Source of the DNA: BPGX01 sp037447455
GTDB taxonomy: Bacteria > Bacteroidota > Bacteroidia > B-17B0 > Aurantibacillaceae
Assembly: GCA_037447455.1 (NCBI GenBank)
Contig: JBBIGQ010000001.1
Span: 62,001-126,000, forward strand
DNA: 64,000 nucleotides
Direction of reading: 5' to 3'
The translations under genes were made by a program, and so were the position numbers. Numbering within the stretch: the first letter of the stretch is position 1; each line of letters starts with the position of its first letter. The notes under the pieces were generated by a model. The model was given only the letters and a program-made list of their open reading frames with translations, had not been told where the DNA came from and did no database searches. This document shows, piece after piece, positions 9,533-19,228 of this stretch.

Positions 9533-11665
9533 ATGAAAAAAAATTATTGCTTGCTTCTCTTCTACATCACCTTATCCATCAGTGCCCAAACAATAATGAA
9601 TAACGAACTTAAATGGGCTCTGCAATACTATCACCAACAACCTTTACACCTTATCGTTCAATCGTCCTCTTTGCCTAAACTTTACCAATATGCACAACAA
9701 TTTCCAAACTCCTTTAAAATTCTTTATTCTACAAACAATCTTGTCCGTTGTATTATCTATGATACCAGTGCTTTAATGACGTTAATTCGTAAAAAATACA
9801 TCTCACGTGCTGAATTATTTCGTCCAAAAAAATTTCAGGTGTTAAACGATACCATGCTTGTGAGAAATCGCATTTTACCTTTAAAACAAGGCGTTTCGCC
9901 CTTAACACAAGCATATGACGGTACCGGTGTTTTGTTTGGATTAATTGACAGTGGAATTGACTTTTCGCATCCCGACTTTAAAGACACCAATGGAAAAACA
10001 CGCATCCTCTACATCTGGGATCAATCGGTCGCCACTCCCACAAATGTTCCTGCCCCTTTTGGATACGGTCAGGAATGGGATTCTACCAGCATTAACAACG
10101 GCACCTGTACGCATAGTGATTTAAACTATTGGGGACATGGAACACATGTAGCTGGCATTGCAGCGGGCAATGGTTCTGCCACCAGTACTCATCAGGGTTG
10201 TGCCCCCAAATCCACGATTATAGCAGTGGCTCTTGATTTTAATACTTCTGCACCTGTTATTGCCGATGCCGTGCAATACCTTGTGAATAAATCTACAGCA
10301 CTTGGTATGCCTATTTCCATTAACGCTAGTGTAGGTGATTATTACGGAAGCCACGACGCAACGGACTTACAATCTCAAATGATCATTGCTTTAATTTCTA
10401 ACGTACCCGGACGCTTGATGAGTGCCGCCGCCGGAAACGCCGGCAATGTAAAGTTTCATACACATACTATTTGTACTAATTCCAATGATACTTTGTTTAC
10501 ATGGCTGGAAAACAATTCTATCAATACATTTGACTATTGGTTGTATGCCGATACGAATGATATAAAAAATGTACAAGTGAGTGTAGGTTGTCATCGGGCA
10601 AATTACTCTTACATAGGGAACATTGGCTTTAAACCTTACAATTACGCTTTATCTTCCATCCAACACGACACATTAAAAAATAGCAATAATCAAAGAATAG
10701 GTATTATTCACACATCTGCAAGTATTAACTCTTTTGGTGTGTACGAATTGTATATTCAAATTAATGCAGATAGTATAGGTTACTTATGGAGCATTGAAAG
10801 CAAAGGAATTGGACAACATCAATCATGGAACTTTGATTTTAAGAGTAACAATTTACCGACCATTTCTCAGTTTCCTAAAATGCTGTACTATGTTATGCCT
10901 GACACAGTATCTTCTATTGTCAGCGGTTTTCAATGCAGTTCTGAAATTATCACGGTGGGGAATTACGTTAACCTCAAACAATACTACGACTACAATAATA
11001 CCTTACAAACAACCTCAGAAACAGCAGGACAATTGGCCTATCACAGCAGTGCCGGACCTACACGTACGGGTTTGATAAAACCGGACATTACGGCTTCCGG
11101 AAATAGCATTTTTTCTTGTGTGGCAATGGGGATGCAAGCGAATTTAATTGCGAATTATCCAAATTATTTGGCACCGGGAGGGTATCATGTATTGGGCGGA
11201 GGCACCTCTGCTGCTTCACCAGTAGTAGCTGGCTTGGGCTTGCTGTATTTACAGGCATTTCCGAACGCTACTAATCAACAGTTTAAGAATGCTGTCACAA
11301 ATTGTGCCTATTCCGATATTTTTACAGGAACTTCATTGCCAAATAATAAATGGGGATATGGAAAATTAGACGGACTTTCCACATTTACCTGTTCACCATT
11401 ATTTTCTCAAACTTTTCAAACATCTTCTACTCATGAAGAATGCATAGTTTATCCGAATCCTACAGAAGGTGATGAAATTTATTTAAAGACAAATTTTGTA
11501 ATTCAAGGGTTACAATGTTACGACATTACTGGTAGATTAATAAAAATAAAATGGTACGAAATCCATCAAGGGAAAATTTGCATTACCAATATACCAGAGG
11601 GATTTTATTTTCTCAATGTTGAAGGGAAAGAAAAAAGATTTATACGATCTATTATTCGACAATAA
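9533..11665 (+). CDS. Secreted subtilisin-like (S8) serine protease with T9SS sorting domain
   Basis: 710 aa. Signal peptide about residues 1-18 (MKKNYCLLLFYITLSISAQ). Catalytic triad: Asp139 in LIDSGID, His202 in GHGTHVAG, Ser559 in GTSAASP; oxyanion Asn302 in SAAAGNAGN. A 250-residue insert separates Asn302 and Ser559, as in the large cyanobactin/S8 subfamily of Bacteroidota. The C-terminus (about 637-710) is a type A T9SS sorting domain: VYPNPTEGDEIYL, then ITGRL, IPEGFYFLNV and a basic end. It is therefore exported through the Sec system and then type IX secretion and probably cell-surface bound. Single gene with its own promoter-like TATCTTTC at 9498-9505. Confidence 0.92.
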   Translation: MKKNYCLLLFYITLSISAQTIMNNELKWALQYYHQQPLHLIVQSSSLPKLYQYAQQFPNSFKILYSTNNLVRCIIYDTSALMTLIRKKYISRAELFRPKKFQVLNDTMLVRNRILPLKQGVSPLTQAYDGTGVLFGLIDSGIDFSHPDFKDTNGKTRILYIWDQSVATPTNVPAPFGYGQEWDSTSINNGTCTHSDLNYWGHGTHVAGIAAGNGSATSTHQGCAPKSTIIAVALDFNTSAPVIADAVQYLVNKSTALGMPISINASVGDYYGSHDATDLQSQMIIALISNVPGRLMSAAAGNAGNVKFHTHTICTNSNDTLFTWLENNSINTFDYWLYADTNDIKNVQVSVGCHRANYSYIGNIGFKPYNYALSSIQHDTLKNSNNQRIGIIHTSASINSFGVYELYIQINADSIGYLWSIESKGIGQHQSWNFDFKSNNLPTISQFPKMLYYVMPDTVSSIVSGFQCSSEIITVGNYVNLKQYYDYNNTLQTTSETAGQLAYHSSAGPTRTGLIKPDITASGNSIFSCVAMGMQANLIANYPNYLAPGGYHVLGGGTSAASPVVAGLGLLYLQAFPNATNQQFKNAVTNCAYSDIFTGTSLPNNKWGYGKLDGLSTFTCSPLFSQTFQTSSTHEECIVYPNPTEGDEIYLKTNFVIQGLQCYDITGRLIKIKWYEIHQGKICITNIPEGFYFLNVEGKEKRFIRSIIRQ

Positions 11666-11929
11666 GTTGATATTTTTGCATTATATTCATTGTTGTTCTT
11701 TTTATGAATATTACTTAAAGATTAATGACAGTTTTAATCATTTTTAGATTTATCTTATTAAAAATATCTCTTTTAAAAATTTATTTTTAACTGTATAAGG
11801 CATTAAGAAAAATTTTATGTATGTTAGTACCAATAAAATTTAATTGTTTATTCAAAATTATTAAAAAAAATCAAAAATTAATCCTTTAAGGAATATTCAA
11901 ACATTTCTAAATTAAATAAATTTTAGTTT

Positions 11930-12654
11930 ATGAACCAATACGAACAGGTTATTAATGTAATGGAAAAAAATGGTGGTTTTGCCACTTTAGGATATTTGTA
12001 TAATCATGTAAATTTTTCTAAATGGGGTACTAAAACTCCCTTTGCTTCAATTAGACGCATTGTTCAAGATACAAGATTTTTTTCAAAATAAGACCAGGTT
12101 TGTGGGCTTTAAAGGATAAACAAAAAGAAGTTTTAAATTTACTTCAAATTGACTTAAAGACCATTAATAAAGATGAAATTTTTAATCACACTTACTATCA
12201 AGGTTTGCTTGTTGAAATAGGCAATTTGAGAAAAGATATAGAAACATACGTTCCTTCACAAGATAAAAATAAACTTTATTTAAACAAGCCTCTTAGTTCG
12301 TATACTAAACTGATTAAAGTACCACTATTTTCTTATACGGAATTTGTACAGCGTGCTCAAACTGCAGATGTAATCTGGTTCAATGAACGCAAAATGCCTG
12401 AATATTTCTTTGAAGTAGAATATACAACAAACTTTAATGAGGCATTACTTAAGTTTCTTGATTTAAGAGATTTTCATTCAAAATTTTTTATTGTGAGCGA
12501 TAAAAAAAGAAGGGGAGAGTATGAGAAAAAATTGAAATCAAGTGCATTCAAAGAACTCAGTGAGAGAATAAAGTTTTTAGATTACGAAAGTATCAGTAAA
12601 TTGTACATGTATGAACATAAACTGCTAAAAATTCGTAGATTAGTGAATATTTAA
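11930..12654 (+). pseudogene. Frameshifted HTH (HARE-like) plus restriction-endonuclease-like protein
   Basis: ATG 11930 opens a winged-helix-like domain (MNQYEQVINVMEKNGGF...GTKTPFASIRRIVQDTRFF) resembling HARE-HTH, with its GKTP-like turn. The frame ends at 12091 just after a run of seven T (12077-12083). Two bases less or one more restores KIRPGLWALKDKQKEV and a further 184 codons. The second part holds ADVIWFN...YFFEVEYTT, which looks like the core of a PD-(D/E)xK nuclease fold, although Glu-Val-Glu replaces the usual Glu-x-Lys. No methyltransferase is adjacent. A decayed orphan is the plain reading; a homopolymer on/off switch or sequencing error is possible. The long second frame also could start at TTG 12100. 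Confidence 0.65.
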
Positions 12655-12793
12655 AATTTTATTGTTAGTCCGGTATGTTTTTTTAATGTAACATAAAAGT
12701 TATTTTTTGTATCTGTAAATTCTGTGTGGTATTTAATTTTAATCATTCCTTTTACTCTACTTTCATTCCTTCCTCTTCTTGCAAAAAAATCTG

Positions 12794-12801
12794 TACTTTT
12801 G
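12794..12801 (+). promoter_or_regulatory. Promoter -7 box of the E1 gene
   Basis: TACTTTTG, followed by C, is an exact TAnnTTTG match. It lies inside the longest possible reading frame (which could begin at TTG 12779) and ends 19 nt before ATG 12821, so it decides the start in favour of 12821. Confidence 0.65.
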
Positions 12802-12820
12802 CCAGTATAATTACCTATGT

Positions 12821-14821
12821 ATGATCACCGCTACCACACCTGTTAAATACGACCGAAAAAAATTTTCAGATGAACAACTAATAGATTTGTATAAAAAAAT
12901 TTTGAAGCCAAGATTAGTTGAAGAAAAAATGTTGATTCTCCTTCGGCAGGGAAAGTTGGCCAAATGGTTTAGTGGCATTGGACAAGAAGCCATTGCCGTG
13001 GGTGTTGCAGCAGCAATGCAACCAGATGAGTATATACTCCCAATGCACAGAAATCTGGGCGTTTTTACCACAAGAAATATTCCTTTGCACCGGCTTTTTT
13101 CTCAATTTACTGGAAGACCGGGGGGCTTTACAAATGGGCGTGACCGATCGTTTCACTTTGGAACACAGGAATACAATATCATTGGAATGATTTCTCATCT
13201 GGGGCCGCAAATGGGTGTAGCCGATGGTATTGCGTTGGCTCATAAGTTAAGAAGAGAAAACAAATGTACCGCCGTATTTACAGGAGAAGGCGCTACCAGT
13301 GAAGGCGACTTTCACGAAAGTATTAATGTGGCGACCGTGTGGGATTTACCGGTGTTATTTATCATTGAAAATAATGGCTATGGACTGAGTACGCCAACAT
13401 CCGAACAATATCGTTGTAAACAATTGTCTGATAGGGCCATTGGATACGGCATGGAAGGCATTACCATTGATGGAAACAATATACTCAAAGTGTATGAAAC
13501 CATTCATCATTATGCAGAAGAAATTCGCAAGAAACCACGACCGATTTTGATTGAATGTGTTACTTTCAGAATGCGTGGACATGAAGAAGCATCGGGTACA
13601 AAATATGTACCACAAGAACTTTTTGAGATATGGGGCAAAAAGGATACGGTTTTAAACTTTGAAAAATTTTTATTAGAAGAATGCGTCATAACTGAAAAGG
13701 ATGTTCAGACAATTCGTCAGAAATTCAAAGAAGAAATAGAAGAACATCTCAAAGTCACATTTAGTGAAGAATTTCCGGAAGTTGACACCAACAAGGAATT
13801 AAATGATGTGTATAAGCCATTTTACTTTGTTGAAAAGCAACCGGAGAGTAACAAAACTTCTAAAAAACGATTCATTGATGCAATTTCTGATGCGTTGAGA
13901 TTGGCGATGAATAAGCATCCGCAATTGATACTGATGGGACAAGACATTGCCGAATATGGTGGAGCATTCAAAATTACCGAAGGGCTTGTTCAAAAATATG
14001 GCAGAGAGAGAGTACGAAATACGCCTTTGTGTGAAAGTGCCATTGTAGGAACAGCGTTTGGTTATTCTATCAATGGCGGTAAAGCTATGGTAGAAATGCA
14101 ATTTGCCGACTTTGTGAGCGAAGCGATGACGCAGATTGTCAATAATCTGGCTAAGTCGCATTATCGTTGGGGACAACACGCCGATGTGGTAGTTAGAATG
14201 CCCACTGGTGCTGGCACTGGTGCTGGCCCTTTTCATTCGCAAAGTAACGAAGCGTGGTTTTTTCACACACCGGGCTTAAAAATTGTTTATCCTGCTTTTC
14301 CGTATGATGCGAAAGGATTGTTATTGACGGCATTTGAAGATCCCAATCCGGTAATGTTTTTTGAACATAAGTATCTGTACAGAACCGTTGAGCAGGAAAT
14401 ACCAGAAGATTATTATACCATTTCATTTGGAAAAGCATCGGTAGTGAGAGAAGGCAACAATATCTCTGTGATTACGTATGGACTTGGAGTGCATTGGGCA
14501 CTGGAAGCGGCAAATGAATATCCGGAATTAGATTTAGAAATCATTGATTTGAGAACACTTTTGCCACTTGATAAAGAAACTATTTTTAATTCTGTGAAAA
14601 AGAATGGAAAAGTGATTGTCTTGAATGAAGATACATTAACAGGAAGTATCAGCGCTGAAATTGCTGCTTTAATCAGTGAATATTGCTTTGAATATCTAGA
14701 TGCACCGGTATTCCGTGAAGGATCATTAGATACTCCAGTTCCAATGAATAAAGAATTGGAAGAAAATTTCTTGCCAAAACAAAGGTTCAAAGAAAAGCTT
14801 TTACAACTGCATCGTTATTGA
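12821..14821 (+). CDS. Fused E1 alpha-beta subunit of a branched-chain/2-oxoacid dehydrogenase complex
   Basis: 666 aa from ATG 12821 (MITATTPVKYD). It decarboxylates a 2-oxoacid with thiamine diphosphate and hands the acyl group to E2 lipoate. The alpha half (about 1-335) has the ThDP motif GEGATSEGDFHES...ENNGYG (155-188; GEG replaces GDG). The beta half (about 350-666) has GQDIAEYGG, a conserved QFADF segment and a C-terminal transketolase-C domain. Alpha and beta are normally separate chains; the fused form is common in Bacteroidota. Sequence resembles branched-chain (2-oxoisovalerate) E1 more than pyruvate E1, but substrate is inference. E2 and E3 are not in the window. Confidence 0.88.
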   Translation: MITATTPVKYDRKKFSDEQLIDLYKKILKPRLVEEKMLILLRQGKLAKWFSGIGQEAIAVGVAAAMQPDEYILPMHRNLGVFTTRNIPLHRLFSQFTGRPGGFTNGRDRSFHFGTQEYNIIGMISHLGPQMGVADGIALAHKLRRENKCTAVFTGEGATSEGDFHESINVATVWDLPVLFIIENNGYGLSTPTSEQYRCKQLSDRAIGYGMEGITIDGNNILKVYETIHHYAEEIRKKPRPILIECVTFRMRGHEEASGTKYVPQELFEIWGKKDTVLNFEKFLLEECVITEKDVQTIRQKFKEEIEEHLKVTFSEEFPEVDTNKELNDVYKPFYFVEKQPESNKTSKKRFIDAISDALRLAMNKHPQLILMGQDIAEYGGAFKITEGLVQKYGRERVRNTPLCESAIVGTAFGYSINGGKAMVEMQFADFVSEAMTQIVNNLAKSHYRWGQHADVVVRMPTGAGTGAGPFHSQSNEAWFFHTPGLKIVYPAFPYDAKGLLLTAFEDPNPVMFFEHKYLYRTVEQEIPEDYYTISFGKASVVREGNNISVITYGLGVHWALEAANEYPELDLEIIDLRTLLPLDKETIFNSVKKNGKVIVLNEDTLTGSISAEIAALISEYCFEYLDAPVFREGSLDTPVPMNKELEENFLPKQRFKEKLLQLHRY

Positions 14822-14836
14822 TTTTCTTAAAGTATA

Positions 14837-16027
14837 ATGGAAAACTTGTTGTCTGTTTTATTTTATTGTTTGATAGGATTGGTGATTTACTCGTATTTTG
14901 GATACGGAATATTTTTATGGGTTTTAGTACATATAAAAAAATTTTGTTGTAAAAAAAGTATTGAAAGTAAAGATTATATCTTACCAAAAGTAACTCTGGT
15001 TATTCCAGCTTACAACGAAAGAGAATACATTGATTGGAAAATGCAAAATACATTTAATATCGATTATCCGGAAGATAAACTAAAAATTTATTGGATAACA
15101 GATGGAAGTAATGATGATAGCGAAAAATATCTACAAGAAAAGTATGTTGGTAAGAAAGGAAAGTTTGAAGTAAAAGTATTTCACCAAGCACAACGAAAAG
15201 GCAAATCTGCAGCAATAAACAGAATAATGTCGTATGTGGAAACAGAAATTGTAATATTTTGTGATGCGAATACCTTATTGAACAGGGCGTGTATTTTAAG
15301 TGCAATTAAGCATTTTCAGGACAATCAGGTGGGCTGTGTAGCTGGCGAGAAAAGAGTTTTACAAAATGAAACAACAACTGGAGATGGAGAAAGTTTGTAT
15401 TGGAAATACGAGTCATGGTTGAAAAAATTAAACTCTGATTTTCGCTATTGCATTGGAGCGGTGGGAGAATTTATTGCTTTCAGGACATCTTTATTTGAAC
15501 CTATTCCGGAAGACACAATATTGGATGATTTTGTCATATCCATGCAAATAGCCCACAAAGGATTTAGAATTGTTTATGAGCCGAATGCTTATGCGCAGGA
15601 AGCCCCTTCGGCCAATGAAAAAGAGGAAATGAAACGAAAAGTAAGAATTGCTTCTGGTGCCTTTCAGGCATTGTTCAGATATCCTGGCTGGTTAAATTTT
15701 TTACAGCATCCGATTTTAAGTTTTCAATATTTTTCACATAAGGTAACACGATGGTTAGTAGTACCATTTTCGTTGATATTAATTTTCTTTATCAACATTT
15801 TATTATTCTTTCAAAATGGACATGATAATTTTTATTCAACAACTTTGTTTTTGCAATTGTGTTTTTATTGTATTTGTGTAATACAACATTTTGCCCATTT
15901 ACCATCTAAATTATTTCGCATTCCTTATTACGTTGCAATGATGAATTGGGCAATGATAAAGGGTTTTTTCAGATATGTTTTTAATCAACAACCGGCGGCT
16001 TGGGAAAAAGTGAAAAGATTACGTTAG
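14837..16027 (+). CDS. Membrane-bound family 2 glycosyltransferase
   Basis: 396 aa. One N-terminal membrane segment (about 7-33), a GT-A catalytic domain (52-270), and C-terminal membrane segments (about 300-370). Catalytic-site features: VIPAYNE (55-61), TDGSNDDS (88-95), the metal-binding Asp143 in FCDANT, and ILDDF (228-232), followed by RKVRIASGAFQAL near the position of the Q/RxxRW motif of processive synthases. This layout fits polysaccharide synthases of the PgaC/cellulose-synthase clan; the RxxRW motif itself is not intact, so it may be non-processive. Begins 15 nt after the E1 gene; ends overlapping the convergent ppx gene by four bases. Confidence 0.85.
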   Translation: MENLLSVLFYCLIGLVIYSYFGYGIFLWVLVHIKKFCCKKSIESKDYILPKVTLVIPAYNEREYIDWKMQNTFNIDYPEDKLKIYWITDGSNDDSEKYLQEKYVGKKGKFEVKVFHQAQRKGKSAAINRIMSYVETEIVIFCDANTLLNRACILSAIKHFQDNQVGCVAGEKRVLQNETTTGDGESLYWKYESWLKKLNSDFRYCIGAVGEFIAFRTSLFEPIPEDTILDDFVISMQIAHKGFRIVYEPNAYAQEAPSANEKEEMKRKVRIASGAFQALFRYPGWLNFLQHPILSFQYFSHKVTRWLVVPFSLILIFFINILLFFQNGHDNFYSTTLFLQLCFYCICVIQHFAHLPSKLFRIPYYVAMMNWAMIKGFFRYVFNQQPAAWEKVKRLR

Positions 16028-16962
16028 TTCAATGTACGAAGAGTTTCAATGACAACACCTTTTTTGAGAGAATAAAAAGACACAATAAAATTTTTTATAT
16101 CAAATTTTGTAATTACATAATCTATCAGCAATAGAGACATTGTTATCATATCTGCTCGCATTTCAATAAGGCCGGGAAATTGAAGCCGTTCTTTCAATGA
16201 CAAAGGTAAAATTTTATGGAAGATGGTATAAAAATCATTTTGGGGAGTAACACAACACTGCTCATTTTTTGATAAAAGATGAATGTTTGCTTCTATCATT
16301 TCTACAATAGAATCAAATACACCAGAAGATCCAATGAGTGTGTGAGATGAATAATGTTGTAAAGCAGAATGCAAGGGTTGTAAATGGTGGTCTAAATAAT
16401 TTTTGAGTTTTTGAATATCGTCCGAAGTGGGTGGGTCTTGTGGTTGGATTTCATCAATTAATCTGGCCATTCCAAGCAAAAAACTTTTTTTCCAAACAGC
16501 ATTGTTTTTATCAGATATAATAAATTCAGTACTACCGCCACCGATGTCCATAATTAAGAAATGTTTATCATTCAAAGATTGAATGCAGGATTGAGTCGCA
16601 TAGTGGTTTGCAATATAAATAAGCTCCGCTTCACGCTCTCCATCAATTACCTGAATATCCAAGTGAAAACGCTGTTTAATAATTTGTATTACTTCCTCTT
16701 GATTTTTAGCCGTGCGAATGGAAGAAGTTGCAATGGCTAGCGTTTTGCCAACATCGTAGGTGTTTATAACATCTAAAAATTTTTGTATAACACTTACTAT
16801 CCTTTGTATGCCGTCAGCAGAAAGAGAATGTTGTCCTTTTAATTTTTGCCCAAGTTTTACAGGTTCTTTAGTGGAATGTAGAATATGAAAAGAATTTGGT
16901 AGAACTTCAGCAATAATTAAATTAAATGTATTGGTGCCCATGTCAATGACTGCCAACCGCAT
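16024..16962 (-). CDS. ppx: Ppx/GppA phosphatase (exopolyphosphatase or pppGpp hydrolase)
   Basis: 312 aa, the short two-domain ASKHA form lacking the C-terminal HD domain of proteobacterial Ppx. Motifs: GTNTFNL (9-15), ATSSIRTAKN (78-87), GEREAELIY (108-116) and the phosphate-binding DIGGGSTEF (139-147). It degrades polyphosphate or converts pppGpp to ppGpp; sequence alone does not separate these. Convergent with the upstream glycosyltransferase, sharing 4 bases at the stops. Starts 33 nt downstream of the oxyR stop, so it may be co-transcribed with oxyR. Confidence 0.88.
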   Translation of the reverse strand: MRLAVIDMGTNTFNLIIAEVLPNSFHILHSTKEPVKLGQKLKGQHSLSADGIQRIVSVIQKFLDVINTYDVGKTLAIATSSIRTAKNQEEVIQIIKQRFHLDIQVIDGEREAELIYIANHYATQSCIQSLNDKHFLIMDIGGGSTEFIISDKNNAVWKKSFLLGMARLIDEIQPQDPPTSDDIQKLKNYLDHHLQPLHSALQHYSSHTLIGSSGVFDSIVEMIEANIHLLSKNEQCCVTPQNDFYTIFHKILPLSLKERLQFPGLIEMRADMITMSLLLIDYVITKFDIKNFIVSFYSLKKGVVIETLRTLN

Positions 16963-16995
16963 AAATGAAAGTTATGGGCGAATAGTAAGAAAAAA

Positions 16996-17928
16996 TTATT
17001 TGATAAATAATGGTTGAATAATTTTTACTTTTTCGGACTCCGATAAAACACTTTTTAATACACTGATGATATAATCGTATAAGAGATTAATGAGATTCTC
17101 TTTAATAAACAATTTGTTTTGCACGATGCTAATTTCTCTGGAAGGGAGAGGGTTTTCAAATGGCACGATGTTTTTTAATTGTTGTTTGGTAAGATACTTC
17201 AAAACCAACTCGGGCACAATTGTTGTACCACCATTGAAATCAATGAGTTTGATAATAGTGTCCAGATTACCAGCCACAAATTGAATAGGCGTATCGGGTA
17301 CAGATTGACAAATGTCTAACACTTGATTTCTTAAACAATGTCCTTCTCTTAAAATTAATAATTCAGTATTTTTGATGTCTTTGATATGAATTCGTTTTTT
17401 CTTTTGTAACTGTTTTTCGGAAGTGTAGAGATAGAATTTTTCTATAAATAATTTTTTTTCAATCAGAATTTTTTCGTGTAACGGTGTAGCAAGAATACCA
17501 ATATCAATAAGTCCCTTGTGAAGCTGCTCTATGATTTCAGTAGTGGTAATTTCATAGATTTCAAGATGAATTTTGGGATACTTTTTAGTGAAAGATTTTA
17601 AAAATAAAGGGAACAGATAAGGTGCAATGGTAGGGATGATACCGATTTTCAATTTACCCTGATGCTTGTTTTTACTACTTTTGGCCAGATATTTGATTTC
17701 TTCTATTTCATTGAGAATTTTTTGTGCCTTTTGAATGATGCACACTCCTTCTTCTGTAGGTTCTAAAGGATTTTTATTTCTGTCAAATAAAATGATGTTG
17801 AGCTCTTCCTCTAATTTTTTTATCATCATTGAAAGAGTGGGTTGGGTTACAAAGCATTTCTCGGCTGCTTTTGCGAAATTCCCATGTTGATAAAGCGCTA
17901 CAATGTATTCTAATTGTTGAACATTCAT
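16996..17928 (-). CDS. oxyR: OxyR hydrogen-peroxide-sensing LysR-type regulator
   Basis: 310 aa. N-terminal LysR winged helix (1-60, with FAKAAEKCFVTQPTLSMMIKKLE) and a periplasmic-binding-like sensor domain (about 90-295). The redox pair is present: Cys198 and Cys207 in REGHCLRNQVLDIC, spaced nine residues apart exactly as Cys199/Cys208 of E. coli OxyR, with the preceding Arg-Glu-Gly-His. It should form a disulfide on peroxide exposure and switch antioxidant genes. A perfect -7 box lies upstream, overlapped by a repeated ATAGATTTT that may be its own binding site. No katG or ahpC is in the window. Confidence 0.92.
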   Translation of the reverse strand: MNVQQLEYIVALYQHGNFAKAAEKCFVTQPTLSMMIKKLEEELNIILFDRNKNPLEPTEEGVCIIQKAQKILNEIEEIKYLAKSSKNKHQGKLKIGIIPTIAPYLFPLFLKSFTKKYPKIHLEIYEITTTEIIEQLHKGLIDIGILATPLHEKILIEKKLFIEKFYLYTSEKQLQKKKRIHIKDIKNTELLILREGHCLRNQVLDICQSVPDTPIQFVAGNLDTIIKLIDFNGGTTIVPELVLKYLTKQQLKNIVPFENPLPSREISIVQNKLFIKENLINLLYDYIISVLKSVLSESEKVKIIQPLFIK

Positions 17929-17949
17929 AGATAAAATTTATAATGAATG

Positions 17950-17957
17950 CAAAGGTA
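17950..17957 (-). promoter_or_regulatory. oxyR promoter -7 box
   Basis: On the minus strand TACCTTTG followed by C is an exact -7 consensus. It ends 22 nt before the oxyR ATG. The -33 position reads TTTC. Confidence 0.65.
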
Positions 17958-17963
17958 ATAAAT

Positions 17964-17988
17964 AAAATCTATAATACGAAAAATCTAT
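17964..17988 (-). promoter_or_regulatory. Candidate OxyR operator: ATAGATTTT direct repeat, 16-bp spacing
   Basis: On the minus strand ATAGATTTT occurs twice, starting 16 bp apart (forward 17964-17972 and 17980-17988), spanning the spacer and -33 region of the oxyR promoter. OxyR half-sites begin with ATAG and are spaced by helical turns, so autoregulation is plausible; the A+T-rich background weakens the case. Confidence 0.3.
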
Positions 17989-18034
17989 GTTCTGTGTAAT
18001 ACGCTCCTATACTTCCACTACTATAAGTAGAATA

Positions 18035-19228
18035 TTATTTTGAATTATACTCGTTTAAAGCTATTTTAAGACACTCCACGGCATTTTGTAAATCTTCCTT
18101 TTTCAAAACATACGCTATTCTTACCTGATTTTTTCCTTCATTCGGCGTAGAATAAAAGCCCGTAGCCGGCGCAAGCATGACTGTTTGATTGTTGTAATTA
18201 AATTTTTCCAATAACCATTGACAAAACTTATCCGCATCATCAATAGGCAATTCTGCTATGCAGTAAAATGCACCTCCCGGCATCGGACATCTTACACCCG
18301 GAATTTTATTCAGTGCATTCACAATAAAATTTCTCCGTTCTGTATATTCCTTTACTACCTCATCAAAATATTCTTTTCCCAAAGACAAGGCCGCTTCAGC
18401 ACCAATTTGACCAAAAGTAGGTGGACTTAAACGTGCCTGTGCAAATTTTAAGGCAGAAGCCATCAGTACTTTATTCTTGCTCACCAGTGCTCCAATTCTT
18501 GCTCCACAGGCACTATATCGCTTTGAAATAGAATCTAATAATATAATATGCTCCTCTGCACCTTTTAAGTGCATAACAGAATTATACGGCTTCCCATCAT
18601 AACAAAACTCTCTGTATACTTCATCGCTTAATAAAAACAAATTGTATTTAATCACCAGTTCCTTCAATGCTTCTAACTCTTGCTTTGTGTAAAGGTACCC
18701 TGTCGGATTGCCCGGATTACAAATCATAATACCTTTAGTTTTAGGGCTTATTACCTTTTCAAATTCGTTAATAGGCGGAAGAGCAAAACCATCATCAATG
18801 ACACTTTTGATGGGTCGTATCACCACATCTGCCGCTCTTGAAAAACCAATGTAATTGGCATAAAACGGCTCTGGAATAATAATTTCATCACTGGGATTAA
18901 AGCAGGTCATCATGGCAATTTCAATGGCTTCACTTCCACCCACCGTGATAATAATGTCCGAATAATCCACCTCTATATTGTACCTTTTGTAATACTCTGC
19001 TAACTTTTTTCTGTAACTTTCTATACCTGCACTGTGCGTATATTCTAAAATCTGAATGTTGGCTTTTTTTATCCCTTCAAAAAAAACAGACGGGGTAGGC
19101 AAATCCGGTTGTCCGATATTTAAATGATAAATTTTAATTCCTTTTTTCTTTGCTGCTTCGGCATAAGGCACCAACTTACGAATGGGCGAAGCCGGCATTT
19201 GTATGGCTTTTTCGGATATATTTGGCAT
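18035..19228 (-). CDS. Class I/II PLP aminotransferase (aspartate aminotransferase-like)
   Basis: 397 aa from ATG 19228 (MPNISEKAIQMPASPIRK). An upstream in-frame ATG at 19306 adds 26 hydrophobic residues unlike any family member and overlaps the likely promoter, so the shorter start is chosen. Fold-type I signatures: NIGQPDLPTP (37-46), NPGNPTG (171-177), SDEVY (201-205) and the PLP Lys236 in SISKRYSACGARIG. It transfers the amino group between amino acids and 2-oxoacids; the family includes aspartate, tyrosine and methionine aminotransferases, and substrate cannot be fixed here. Lies just upstream of the oxyR promoter, same strand. Confidence 0.88.
   Translation of the reverse strand: MPNISEKAIQMPASPIRKLVPYAEAAKKKGIKIYHLNIGQPDLPTPSVFFEGIKKANIQILEYTHSAGIESYRKKLAEYYKRYNIEVDYSDIIITVGGSEAIEIAMMTCFNPSDEIIIPEPFYANYIGFSRAADVVIRPIKSVIDDGFALPPINEFEKVISPKTKGIMICNPGNPTGYLYTKQELEALKELVIKYNLFLLSDEVYREFCYDGKPYNSVMHLKGAEEHIILLDSISKRYSACGARIGALVSKNKVLMASALKFAQARLSPPTFGQIGAEAALSLGKEYFDEVVKEYTERRNFIVNALNKIPGVRCPMPGGAFYCIAELPIDDADKFCQWLLEKFNYNNQTVMLAPATGFYSTPNEGKNQVRIAYVLKKEDLQNAVECLKIALNEYNSK

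Noticed and set aside
12779..12820. TTG start giving a 680-aa E1
   Set aside because: This stretch contains the -7 box and adds residues absent from the family; ATG 12821 is better.
12914..14790. Several long minus-strand frames across the E1 gene
   Set aside because: All lie opposite a well-supported fused E1 gene and have no recognisable domain or start signal.
16996..17928. Regulator as CysB- or CynR-type LysR protein
   Set aside because: The Cys198/Cys207 pair with nine-residue spacing and the GHCLR context are specific to OxyR.
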